Source: a candidate division WOR-3 bacterium
GTDB taxonomy: Bacteria; SDB-A
Direction of reading: 5' to 3'
DNA: 60,033 nt
Assembly (NCBI GenBank): GCA_016926475.1
Contig: JAFGON010000022.1
Coordinates: forward strand, 1 to 60,033
Shown here: piece by piece, positions 26,100 through 34,004 of the stretch
How positions within the stretch are numbered: position 1 is the stretch's first letter
Layout: each line of letters opens with the position of its first letter
The notes under the pieces: model-generated
The model's database searches: none
The model's input: only the letters and a program-made list of their open reading frames with translations
Told to the model about the DNA's origin: nothing
Program-made: the position numbers and the translations under genes

Positions 26100-27499
26100 G
26101 CGAAAAGGTTCAAAATATCATTTGCGGTTACCAATATGGCAAAAAACAACAGCAAAGAGAATCCAGCTGCTTGCATTATCTTTATCGTCTTGGCTGGAAT
26201 CTTTTTTCTCGTCAAGGATTCGACCAGGTGTATCATGACATGTCCTCCGTCAAGAGGCAAAAACGGCAGCAAATTGAATATTGCGAGGTTGAGGGAAATA
26301 AAACCCGCCAAAAACAGGAACGTGTCAAAACCCATCTTTGCAGCCTTGGATGTCTCATGAAAAACCCTCACAGGTCCTCCGAAAGTCTCCCTCAGAGTTA
26401 TTTTTTTTGAAGCTATCATTTCTGGTATCTTCGCTAAAATGACAAAAGTCATTCTTATCTGATCCAGAGACATTTTAGCCGCTTGAAAAACACCTGTTCT
26501 TCTCGATGGAAGATTTATGCTGATACCGATCAGTTTCCTGCCGTCTATTTCAATCGGTTTTATATTAAAAATCAAAATTTCTCCTGATCTTGACGCGGCA
26601 AAAACGAATTCATCGCTTTTAACCGAATTGATTAGAACCGAAACATCCTGCCAGAATTCGACCTCATATCCGGAAACAGACCTCTCCGACTCGGTGGCCG
26701 TGAACACTATTGACACAGTGTCCAAAAGAGCTTTGGGAAATCCTTTTTCTTCGAGAACAACAAGCTCTTCTTCCTGCAAAACACCCGAAGGGGCAATAAA
26801 CAAAATCGTGTCTCCTGCTGCCATGCCTGCACTTTCAGCAGGTCCCGATGACACCTCTCCAACCACCGGTTTTATCATTGGGGTCAAGCCTCTCAAAAAA
26901 GGATCTGACGAATCAGGTGCAACCCTGTAAGTTTTAGTCTCCTTCACACCTGATATAGACCTCGAAACGACAATTTCGACCTCTTCTCCTGAAACTTCAT
27001 TCAGGGCAATCTCAATATCCCCCCATTCAGATACTTTTTGTTCACCCACAAAAAGAACTGAATCTCCTGATCTCAAACCCGCTTCCCACGAAGAGGAATT
27101 TCTGTCTATTCTTCCCGCAGAAGTCACCGGTATATAATAACCGCTCATCAGAAGATCCGCGAGAAACATGAAAGACCAAGCCAGGATAACGTTGAAAAGA
27201 GGTCCAGCTGTAACAATAGCTGTCTTTTGGAAAAAATTCTTCGATCTGAAATCGTCTTTTTCAAATTCGCGTTTTCCATCGTCCGCGTCAGCTTCGCCCT
27301 TCATTTTGACAAATCCTCCCAGAGGTATTGCGGACAATTGGAAATACGTTCCTTTAGCACTGAACCCGAAAATTTTAGGCCCGAATCCCACAGAGAATTT
27401 CGGGACCGAAACGCCGAAAGCTCTTGCAAAAATAAAGTGGCCGAATTCGTGGAAAGATATCAAAATTCCAAGCAAGACTATGGTTGAAAGAAAATTCAA
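26096..27499 (-). CDS. rseP: RIP site-2 metalloprotease RseP
   Basis: An inner-membrane intramembrane protease that cleaves anti-sigma factors and remnant signal peptides. 467 residues. The zinc motif HEFGH is at 17-21 in the first membrane helix and the second zinc-ligand motif 'LDGGH' is near 416-420. PDZ-like domains lie between ('AGLRSGDSVLFVGEQKVSEW' and 'ESAGMAAGDTILFI'). The start is a TTG at 27499 in a TTGA overlap with the dxr stop; no ATG precedes the HEFGH helix. Its place after dxr is the standard order. Confidence 0.94.
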   Translation of the reverse strand: MNFLSTIVLLGILISFHEFGHFIFARAFGVSVPKFSVGFGPKIFGFSAKGTYFQLSAIPLGGFVKMKGEADADDGKREFEKDDFRSKNFFQKTAIVTAGPLFNVILAWSFMFLADLLMSGYYIPVTSAGRIDRNSSSWEAGLRSGDSVLFVGEQKVSEWGDIEIALNEVSGEEVEIVVSRSISGVKETKTYRVAPDSSDPFLRGLTPMIKPVVGEVSSGPAESAGMAAGDTILFIAPSGVLQEEELVVLEEKGFPKALLDTVSIVFTATESERSVSGYEVEFWQDVSVLINSVKSDEFVFAASRSGEILIFNIKPIEIDGRKLIGISINLPSRRTGVFQAAKMSLDQIRMTFVILAKIPEMIASKKITLRETFGGPVRVFHETSKAAKMGFDTFLFLAGFISLNLAIFNLLPFLPLDGGHVMIHLVESLTRKKIPAKTIKIMQAAGFSLLLFFAILVTANDILNLFA

Positions 27500-28635
27500 A
27501 TCTCACCCGTCAATTCATGCACTTTAGATCTTGCCCATTTTTCGGCTTGAAAAATAAGTTCTTCGCATGGTTCCTGGGTCTCGTGAGAATTCATCGCCTC
27601 TCTGATAATTTCCGTTATTCTTCCGAAGTTGATTTTTCCTTTGAGGAAGAGGTTTACCGCTTCTTCATTGCTCGCGTTGAAAACGGCAGGCATGGTGCCT
27701 CCTTGCTTCAGCGCTTCGTATGCGTAAGAAAGAGCAGGAAATCTTTTATAGTCAGGCTCGTAAAATTCCAGAGGCGAGACTTCGTGCAGTTTAATTTTTC
27801 TTATTATTCTATCTTCCCTTTTTAGGAGGTTGAGAGCGTACTGTATGGGCAGCTTCATGTCGGGCGTCGCTATTTGCGCCAGCAAAGAACCGTCTTTCAA
27901 TTCGACGAGTGAGTGGACGACAGAGGAAGGATGGATGACAACTTTAATTCTATCCGGTTCTAGTCCGAATAAACGCGACGCTTCTATGACTTCGAGACCC
28001 TTGTTGACCAAAGATGCGGAGTCTACCGTGATTTTGGCTCCCATATTCCACGTTGGATGCCTAAGCACTTCTTCGATCGAAGCATTTGACGGATCCGATT
28101 TGTCTCTCAAAGAGCCTCCCGAAGCTGTGAGGATCACGCTCTCGATTTCACTCTTTTCTCTTCCCTCCAGGAGCTGAAAAACCGCGCTGTGTTCGCTGTC
28201 GACTGGTATTATTCTTCCTTTGCCCTTGGAGAGGATTTCATTTATCACCTCGCCGAAAGCTACAAGAGTTTCCTTGTTTGCAAGAGCGACCGTCTTACCG
28301 GATAACAGGGCGTTTTTTGTCGGCAGAAATCCAGCGCTCCCTACGATCGCGTTTAAAACCATTTCCGCGTCATCTTGTTTACAGACTTCAGAGGCGGCAT
28401 CTGGTCCCATGAAAATCTTCACTCCTTTCAATTCACGAAGGATTTCCACTCCCGGTGATGTATCGTCAGTGATAATGATTTTTGGAACTTTAAATTTTCG
28501 GGCTATAAAGGCCAATGCTTTGATGTTTCTGTTCGCTGATATAGCCGCCAGTCGGTACTTTTCAGGATACTTTTCCACGATTTCAAGAGTCTGTCTTCCA
28601 ATGGACCCGGTCGCGCCGAGGACAATTAAATCCAT
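27496..28635 (-). CDS. dxr: 1-deoxy-D-xylulose 5-phosphate reductoisomerase
   Basis: Second step of the MEP isoprenoid pathway: DXP to MEP with NADPH. 379 residues. The NADPH motif 'GATGSIGRQT' is at 7-16, 'ALANKETLVAFG' follows, 'PVDSEHSAVFQ' provides the metal ligands, and 'TASGGSL' and 'GAKITVDSASLVNKGLEVIEA' form the substrate loop. It feeds isoprenoid synthesis, and so the product used by UppS in the same run. It starts two bases after the end of cdsA. Confidence 0.96.
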   Translation of the reverse strand: MDLIVLGATGSIGRQTLEIVEKYPEKYRLAAISANRNIKALAFIARKFKVPKIIITDDTSPGVEILRELKGVKIFMGPDAASEVCKQDDAEMVLNAIVGSAGFLPTKNALLSGKTVALANKETLVAFGEVINEILSKGKGRIIPVDSEHSAVFQLLEGREKSEIESVILTASGGSLRDKSDPSNASIEEVLRHPTWNMGAKITVDSASLVNKGLEVIEASRLFGLEPDRIKVVIHPSSVVHSLVELKDGSLLAQIATPDMKLPIQYALNLLKREDRIIRKIKLHEVSPLEFYEPDYKRFPALSYAYEALKQGGTMPAVFNASNEEAVNLFLKGKINFGRITEIIREAMNSHETQEPCEELIFQAEKWARSKVHELTGEI

Positions 28636-28637
28636 TT

Positions 28638-29513
28638 TCAGCTCATCAGAAAATTGTTGAGAAGCAAAATCACAAAAGAAGAAAAAAACACGCTGTCAAA
28701 TCTGTCGAGAATTCCTCCGTGGCCGGGGAGAATCCCTGAAGACTGTTCGATTTTGGCGTCTCTTTTCATCATTGATTCTACCAGATCACCGAGCTGGGAA
28801 GCTATGCCGCCGAGTAATCCGGAAAATAGGATGAAAATCCACGGCAGATGAAGAGCAGGGCATAGATAGATCTGAATTGCCTTAATAAGAACGGCTCCTG
28901 AAATAGCGCCCGCTATTCCGCCGATGCTGCCCTCAATAGTTTTTTTGGGGCTTATAGATGGAATCAGAGGTCTCTTCCCCAAGAGATATCCGAAAGTGAA
29001 GCCGAAGGTGTCAGAAAGCCAAGCGACAGTGAAAGCAAGGCAGACCAGATAGATCCCCAGTTGGTCACCTAAATACATGCCCTCACCAGCTCTTCTGAGA
29101 AGCGAAAGGCTTGAAAAACCCCATGAAACGTAAACGGTCGCATAAACAACAGAAGATATCCTTTTGGCGAAATTCTCCGGCTTTTCCGTGACAATTTCTA
29201 CGAAAAAAAGGAAAAATACGAAAGCGGAAATCAGAAGCGGGTGTATTCCGGAAAAATAAGTGTTGGAAAGAAGGAAGCATATCCCGGAGATTACAAAAAC
29301 ATACCTCATTTTGCTTTCCGCCCCTTTCTCAATCCCCAAAGCTTTCTGAGATATATTATAAGCTTCCGTCGAAGATACTACAGCGGTTATCAACAGAGGG
29401 ATGAAAAAGAACAGCCCCCCTTTAATAATAAAAAAAATTATCAAAGGAATAAAAAATACAGCTACAGCTATTCTGGCAATGACGTTTTTTCTGGTGGTAA
29501 AATTACGGCTCAA
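28638..29513 (-). CDS. cdsA: Phosphatidate cytidylyltransferase
   Basis: Makes CDP-diacylglycerol from phosphatidate and CTP in the inner membrane. 291 residues with about eight membrane segments. The family signature lies in the C-terminal third: 'SDTFGFTFGYLLGKRPL', 'SPKKTIEGSIGG' and 'GDLVESMMKRDAKIEQSSGILPGHGGILDRFDS', shown here only in part by its key DxxxSxxKRxxxxKD-like arrangement. It overlaps uppS by four bases. Confidence 0.94.
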   Translation of the reverse strand: MSRNFTTRKNVIARIAVAVFFIPLIIFFIIKGGLFFFIPLLITAVVSSTEAYNISQKALGIEKGAESKMRYVFVISGICFLLSNTYFSGIHPLLISAFVFFLFFVEIVTEKPENFAKRISSVVYATVYVSWGFSSLSLLRRAGEGMYLGDQLGIYLVCLAFTVAWLSDTFGFTFGYLLGKRPLIPSISPKKTIEGSIGGIAGAISGAVLIKAIQIYLCPALHLPWIFILFSGLLGGIASQLGDLVESMMKRDAKIEQSSGILPGHGGILDRFDSVFFSSFVILLLNNFLMS

Positions 29514-30229
29514 ACTCTTCCGTACCTTCGCTGTCTTTTAGAATATTCCTCCAGGGCTTCGTCTAAATCCGCGGCGGAAAAATCCGGCCATAACTTGTCA
29601 GAAAAGAACAATTCGGCATACGCGGCCTGGTATATCAAAAAATTTGACAACCGCTGTTCTCCGCTTGTCCTTATTATGAGATCAGGATCGGGAATATCAT
29701 TCGTATAAAGGTATTTTTTAAAATTATTTTCGTCTATTTTCGTGACTTTGCCATCTGCGAAGTCGTCCAACACTTTGTTTACAGCGTTGACGATTTCGTT
29801 TTTCCCGCCGTATGAAATCGCTATCAGCAGGTTCAGCCCTTTGTTGTCTTTGGTTCTATCTGACGATTTTTCCATTTCTCCCAAAATGGTTTTACTTAAA
29901 GAGTCTTTGTCCCCGATGAATGAAAGCTTGACATCGTTTCGCATCAGCTCGTCAATTTCAGATTTAATAAGCCTTTTGAACATTTTCATTAGAAATCCCA
30001 CTTCTTCTTTGGGTCTTTTCCAGTTTTCTGTTGAAAAGGCGTAAAGCGTAAGGTATTTTACGCCGATTTCACCGGCGTGTTTGACAATCCTGCGAACAGC
30101 GTTGACGCCTTCGACGTGTCCTGAAATCCTCGGCAGTTTCCTCTCTTTTGCCCACCTGCCGTTGCCGTCCATTATAATGCCGATATGAACAGGTATCTTC
30201 AAGTTTTCTTTTTGGGAGGTCATCCTCAA
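29510..30229 (-). CDS. uppS: Isoprenyl transferase (undecaprenyl diphosphate synthase)
   Basis: Builds the C55 lipid carrier for peptidoglycan and LPS by cis-condensation of isopentenyl diphosphate. 239 residues. 'IGIIMDGNGRWAKERKLPR' carries the catalytic Asp and the FPP-binding residues, 'YLTLYAFSTENWKRPKEEV' is the second signature, and 'DPDLIIRTSGEQRLSNFLIYQ' with 'WPDF' closes the site. The start is TTG at 30229 (TTGA overlap with the frr stop) or ATG at 30223; neither has a clear ribosome site. The reading frame end overlaps cdsA. Confidence 0.95.
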   Translation of the reverse strand: MRMTSQKENLKIPVHIGIIMDGNGRWAKERKLPRISGHVEGVNAVRRIVKHAGEIGVKYLTLYAFSTENWKRPKEEVGFLMKMFKRLIKSEIDELMRNDVKLSFIGDKDSLSKTILGEMEKSSDRTKDNKGLNLLIAISYGGKNEIVNAVNKVLDDFADGKVTKIDENNFKKYLYTNDIPDPDLIIRTSGEQRLSNFLIYQAAYAELFFSDKLWPDFSAADLDEALEEYSKRQRRYGRV

Positions 30230-30789
30230 ATTGTCTTGATTTCTTTTTCTTTGCTTTCTACAATCTTTTCAATTAACGAAATATATTCGTTTGTGAGTTG
30301 CTGTATCTCCTCTTCGTACACTTCGTGTTCATCGTCGGATATTTCATTGCTTTTCAGCATTTTTTTCGCCTGATTGATAAATTGATGCCTTGTGTTTCTG
30401 ACTGTGGTTTTTACCTCTTCACCCAATTTTTTTATATGCTTCACCCCTTCTTCTCTGCGGTCTTCCGACAGCATTGGAAAGATGAGCCTTATCACTTTAC
30501 CGTCGCTCTGCGGGTTTACACCTATGTTGGAAGCCGCGATGGATTTTTCGATTTCTCCTATCAAAGATTTGTCGTAGGGTTGAAGGACAATCATTCTCGG
30601 CTCAGGTATTGTGACGTTGCAAACTTGCTTGACCGGGGTGTCGTTGCCGTAATATTTTACCGTGATTCCTTCCAGCAAAGCGGGAACTGCTCTTCCAGTT
30701 TGAATTTTCGACAGCATCCCCTTGAAATGCTCTACACATTTTTCCATCTTATCTTTTTCAACGCTTATGAGTTTTTTGAGATCAGGCAT
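30226..30789 (-). CDS. frr: Ribosome recycling factor
   Basis: Releases ribosomes from mRNA after termination, together with EF-G. 187 residues, full length. 'LSKIQTGRAVPALLEGITVKYYG' and 'PEPRMIVLQPYDKSL' are standard, followed by 'NPQSDGKVIRLIFPMLSEDRREE' and a long C-terminal coiled coil. Start ATG at 30789. It lies 9 bases after pyrH in the canonical rpsB-tsf-pyrH-frr order. Confidence 0.97.
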   Translation of the reverse strand: MPDLKKLISVEKDKMEKCVEHFKGMLSKIQTGRAVPALLEGITVKYYGNDTPVKQVCNVTIPEPRMIVLQPYDKSLIGEIEKSIAASNIGVNPQSDGKVIRLIFPMLSEDRREEGVKHIKKLGEEVKTTVRNTRHQFINQAKKMLKSNEISDDEHEVYEEEIQQLTNEYISLIEKIVESKEKEIKTI

Positions 30790-30798
30790 AACCCCTCC

Positions 30799-31509
30799 TC
30801 ACTGGATTAGTGTGCCGACATTTTTGCTGAAAACAGCAGCCGCCAGATTTCCCTTTTTATACATGTTGTACACCATTATTGGTATGTTGTTTTCTCTGCA
30901 AAGAGAAATAGCCGTCGCATCCATCACTTTCAAGCCTCTGTTTATTACGTCGAGGTACGTAAGTTTGTCGAATTTCTTGGCGTCGGGATTCATATTAGGG
31001 TCTTTGTCGTAAACACCGTCAACTTTCGTGGCCTTTATGAGAATTTCAGCTTTGACTTCTGCGGCTCTCAACGCCGCTGCTGTGTCCGTGGTAAAAAACG
31101 GATTCCCTGTTCCGCCTGCAAAGATGACGCATGTTCCGCTGACCATGTATTCCCATGCTTTTTGCGGTGTGTAAACTTCGGCTAATTGGGGAACATCGAG
31201 AGCTGAAAGTATGGAAGTTTTTACGTTTTTTAAAGATAGAACTTCTTTAAACAGAAGAGCGTTGATCATCGTCGCGAGCATTCCCACTTGATCCGCGACA
31301 ACTCTTTCTACTCCGAGGCTTTCAATAATTTCCTGCCCTCTGAAAATATTGCCAGCCCCTATAACAAGTCCTATCGAGACGCCTTTGCTGGCAACATCCG
31401 CCATTTCGCTGGAAATATGCTGAAGAAGCTCGGGAGAAACAACTTTGCCCTGCTCGCCTATGGCTTCTCCGCTGAGTTTTATCATCACTCTCCCGAAAGA
31501 GGGTTTCAT
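30799..31509 (-). CDS. pyrH: UMP kinase
   Basis: Phosphorylates UMP to UDP; an amino-acid-kinase-fold hexamer usually controlled by GTP and UTP. The true start is the ATG at 31509 (ATGA overlap with the tsf stop, GGGAGAAG ribosome site); the longer frame upstream lies inside tsf. 236 residues. 'RVMIKLSGEA' at the N-terminus, 'VIGAGNIFRG', 'ADQVGMLATMINAL', 'GGTGNPFFTTDTAAALRAAE' and 'ATKVDGVYDKDP' are all diagnostic. Confidence 0.96.
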   Translation of the reverse strand: MKPSFGRVMIKLSGEAIGEQGKVVSPELLQHISSEMADVASKGVSIGLVIGAGNIFRGQEIIESLGVERVVADQVGMLATMINALLFKEVLSLKNVKTSILSALDVPQLAEVYTPQKAWEYMVSGTCVIFAGGTGNPFFTTDTAAALRAAEVKAEILIKATKVDGVYDKDPNMNPDAKKFDKLTYLDVINRGLKVMDATAISLCRENNIPIMVYNMYKKGNLAAAVFSKNVGTLIQ

Positions 31510-32108
31510 TCTTCTCCCAGCTGCATCCTGTAGAATCTTTTTATCTGTATGTTCTCTCCTGTCTTGGCTATAGCTTCTTTGACCACATCTTCCACAGTTT
31601 TCGATTCTTCTTTGAAGAAAGGCTGGTCGTAAAGGCATGCTTCTTTGAAAAACTTTTTCATTCTGCCTTCGACTATTTTTTCAATCATCTTGTCTGGTTT
31701 TCCGGACAGCTTTTCCTGATTTGTGTAGATTTCTCTTTCGGTTTCGACCAACTCTGTGGAAAGATCTTCTGCTCTCAGGGCTTTTGGTGAAGAAGTCACA
31801 ACCTGAACCGCCAAATCTTTTGCGAGTTCTTTGAATATCTCTGTCCTCGCGACAAAATCGGTTTCACAGGCGAGTTCTACAAGCCCCGCGATTTTATTCT
31901 GGTGCAAATAACAGGCTATCATACCTTCTTTGGTCGCCCTGCTGCTCTTGGAGTCGGCTTTAGCTATGCCCTTTTCCCTGAGGACCTTAACTGCTTTACC
32001 TACGTCCCAACCAGTCTCTTCTAAAGTGGCTTTGCATTCTTTGATTCCTGCGTCGGTTATCTTTCTCAGTTCCTTAACCTTTTCCATATTTATATCTTTA
32101 TCTGGCAC
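31506..32108 (-). CDS. tsf: Elongation factor Ts
   Basis: Guanine-nucleotide exchange factor for EF-Tu. 200 residues: the short type with an N-terminal UBA-like domain ('VKELRKITDAGIKECKATL', 'VLREKGIAKA') and one core domain ('VELACETDFVARTEIFKELA'), where many bacteria have a longer second core. It ends with 'ETREIYTNQEKLSGKPDKMIEKIVEGRMKKF' in part and a conserved C-terminal module. Thirty-two bases separate it from rpsB. Confidence 0.96.
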   Translation of the reverse strand: MPDKDINMEKVKELRKITDAGIKECKATLEETGWDVGKAVKVLREKGIAKADSKSSRATKEGMIACYLHQNKIAGLVELACETDFVARTEIFKELAKDLAVQVVTSSPKALRAEDLSTELVETEREIYTNQEKLSGKPDKMIEKIVEGRMKKFFKEACLYDQPFFKEESKTVEDVVKEAIAKTGENIQIKRFYRMQLGEE

Positions 32109-32140
32109 TTTTCCTCCAATGGTCTAAAACGGTATTTAGA

Positions 32141-32911
32141 TCATAACTCGTTGAGTTCAATCTTTTCCAATATCTCTTCCTCTATTTCCGATTCTTCCCC
32201 TTTTTCCTCGATGGGCTGTTCTTCCTTGTGCTGGGATTTTCCGAGTAAAACTGAGTCGGCAAGATATTGCGTTATCAGAGCTATTGATCTCATGGCGTCG
32301 TCGTTTGCCGGGATTACATAGTCTATTGGGTCAGGGTCTGAGTTCGTGTCTACTATACCCACAACGGGAATCCCGAGAATTTTTGCTTCGTGAACGGCTA
32401 TGTTTTCGTGTTTGACGTCGACTACGAATATCGCGGAAGGAAGCATATCCATTTCTTTTATACCGCTTAGGTATCTTTCCAGTTTTTCTTTCTTTTTTTC
32501 CATGTTCAAAATTTCTTTTTTCGTCAGTCTTTCAGAACTTTTCTCGTGCAGCTTTTTTTCAAGTTCTTTCAGTTTGGATATGCTGTTTCGAATTGTCTTG
32601 AAATTAGTGAGAGTTCCGCCGAGCCACCTTTCCGTGACGCTGAATACTCCGGCTCTTTCAGCCTCAGAAACTATTATGGGCCTGGCTTGCCTTTTAGTCC
32701 CCACGAAAAGAATAGATTTTTTTTCCGAAGAAATCTTTGCCATGAAATTCGAAGCGTATTCAAGTCCGGAAACCGTTTTTCTTATGTTAATTATGTGAGT
32801 TCCCTGCCTGACGTCGAAGATGTAGGGTTTCATTTTCGGGTTCCATCTGTCGGTTTTGTGTCCGAAATGGGCACCGGCTCTGAGAAGCTCGGTGATTTCG
32901 ATATTGAGCAT
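32141..32911 (-). CDS. rpsB: 30S ribosomal protein S2
   Basis: 256 residues. 'LLRAGAHFGHKTDRWNPKMKPYIF' (partly quoted), 'FVGTKRQA', 'RWLGGTLTNFKTI' and 'GIPVVGIVDTNSDPDPIDYVIPANDDAMRSI' are S2 signatures. The C-terminus is acidic ('EEKGEESEIEEEILEKIELNEL' type tail). Two adjacent ATG codons occur at 32914 and 32911; the second is five bases from the AAAGGAGG site and is preferred. The 93-base leader holds a strong hairpin (separate entry). Confidence 0.96.
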   Translation of the reverse strand: MLNIEITELLRAGAHFGHKTDRWNPKMKPYIFDVRQGTHIINIRKTVSGLEYASNFMAKISSEKKSILFVGTKRQARPIIVSEAERAGVFSVTERWLGGTLTNFKTIRNSISKLKELEKKLHEKSSERLTKKEILNMEKKKEKLERYLSGIKEMDMLPSAIFVVDVKHENIAVHEAKILGIPVVGIVDTNSDPDPIDYVIPANDDAMRSIALITQYLADSVLLGKSQHKEEQPIEEKGEESEIEEEILEKIELNEL

Positions 32912-32949
32912 CATTCCTCCTTTTGGGTTTGTCTTCCATGATCGTCGGC

Positions 32950-32983
32950 GTTTGCCAACCTGAATATCAGGACCCAGGCAAAC
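32950..32983 (-). promoter_or_regulatory. Structured rpsB leader hairpin
   Basis: Between rpsI and rpsB, GTTTGCC (32950-32956) pairs with GGCAAAC (32977-32983). Inside this, CCTGA (32959-32963) pairs with TCAGG (32967-32971), leaving an internal loop of 2 and 5 bases and a 3-base tip. There is no T run, so it is not an ordinary terminator. Position and shape suit an autoregulatory S2 leader or a processing site; this is an inference. Confidence 0.55.
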
Positions 32984-33007
32984 TCAGACCATGTGATTTT
33001 TTCAATA

Positions 33008-33412
33008 TTAACGTTTAGAAAACTGGAATCTTTTTCTGGCTTTGGGTCTACCGTATTTTTTTCTTTCTACAACTTTCGCGTTTCTCGTCAAGAAACCGTG
33101 CTTTCTGAGTTCGGCTTTTTTTTCGGGAAACAATGCCGCCAGAGACCTGGATATTCCGAGCTGGAGAGCTCCGGCTTGTCCGGTCACTCCTCCTCCGTCG
33201 ACTTTGGCGAGGACATCGAATTTGGAGCTGACTTCAAGAGTTCTGAGAGGAAATTCGACAAGAGTGAGAACGCTCCCTCGTTTAAAATAATCGCTGAATG
33301 TTCTTCCGTTTATCATCCTCTTGCCGTTGCCGGGGATAAGCCTTACCCTGGCCACAGCAGTCTTTCTTCTACCTGTGCTGATATTTTTCTTCTTTTCGAA
33401 TTCTTCGGTCAC
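33008..33412 (-). CDS. rpsI: 30S ribosomal protein S9
   Basis: 134 residues. 'STGRRKTAVARVRLIPGNGK', 'INGRTFSDYF', 'VDGGGVTGQAGALQLGISR' and the basic tail 'KKYGRPKARKRFQFSKR' are diagnostic; the C-terminal lysine/arginine end reaches the P-site tRNA. It follows rplM by eight bases, the universal rplM-rpsI pair. Confidence 0.97.
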   Translation of the reverse strand: MTEEFEKKKNISTGRRKTAVARVRLIPGNGKRMINGRTFSDYFKRGSVLTLVEFPLRTLEVSSKFDVLAKVDGGGVTGQAGALQLGISRSLAALFPEKKAELRKHGFLTRNAKVVERKKYGRPKARKRFQFSKR

Positions 33413-33420
33413 TTTTCCTC

Positions 33421-33849
33421 CTAAATTCTTATCTCTTCAGGTTTTTGAGCCTGTTGCCTGTGCTCGTTGCCCTTGTATACCTTGAGGTTTCTGAGAATTT
33501 TTCTTCCAAGAGGACCCTTGGGGAGCATACCTTTAACAGCTTTTTCTATAAGCCTTTCCGGGTTCCTCTGGAGAACTTGCCTTGCTGTTCTCAAAGTTAT
33601 TCCGCTCATGTAGCCGGAATGTCTCCAATAAACTTTTTTGTCCATTTTTTTACCTGTCAGAACAACTTTCTCGGCGTTGAGACATACCACGTTGTCGCCG
33701 CAGTCGAGAAAAGGAGTGAAGTAAGGTTTGTTTTTGCCCCTGAGAATTTTAGCAATTTCAGAAGCGAGGCGACCAAGAGGCTTGTCTTTGGCGTCGATCA
33801 ACACCCACTTTTTTTCTCTTTCATCTTCTTTCGGTATGAATGTTTTCAC
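33421..33849 (-). CDS. rplM: 50S ribosomal protein L13
   Basis: 142 residues. '[22 protein letters not shown]', '[18 protein letters not shown]', '[11 protein letters not shown]' and '[13 protein letters not shown]' are L13 signatures. The start is a GTG at 33849 after GGAG. It begins the translation/envelope run; a near-consensus promoter lies about 80 bases upstream. Confidence 0.97.
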   Translation of the reverse strand: MKTFIPKEDEREKKWVLIDAKDKPLGRLASEIAKILRGKNKPYFTPFLDCGDNVVCLNAEKVVLTGKKMDKKVYWRHSGYMSGITLRTARQVLQRNPERLIEKAVKGMLPKGPLGRKILRNLKVYKGNEHRQQAQKPEEIRI

Positions 33850-33929
33850 TCTATGACTCCTTTATGATGAATATTCAGATAAAAAAGCTCTGTAAAAAAG
33901 CTTTTCATTGATAAAATTCAAGGACGAGT

Positions 33930-33958
33930 ATTTTATCTGTAGAGATATGTTTTGTCAA
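33930..33958 (-). promoter_or_regulatory. Near-consensus promoter for rplM-rpsI
   Basis: On the minus strand a perfect TTGACA (33953-33958), a 17-base spacer and TAAAAT (33930-33935). Leader to the rplM GTG is about 75 bases. It may drive all of rplM through cysS, since no convincing terminator appears within that run. Confidence 0.8.
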
Positions 33959-34004
33959 TAATTTTATCGAAAAATCGACCTTGTAAGAGTTTTTAGCCTG
34001 GAGC

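Noticed and set aside
31510-31638. Upstream extension of the pyrH frame
   Set aside because: It lies within tsf; the ATG at 31509 has a ribosome site and begins the conserved UMP kinase N-terminus.
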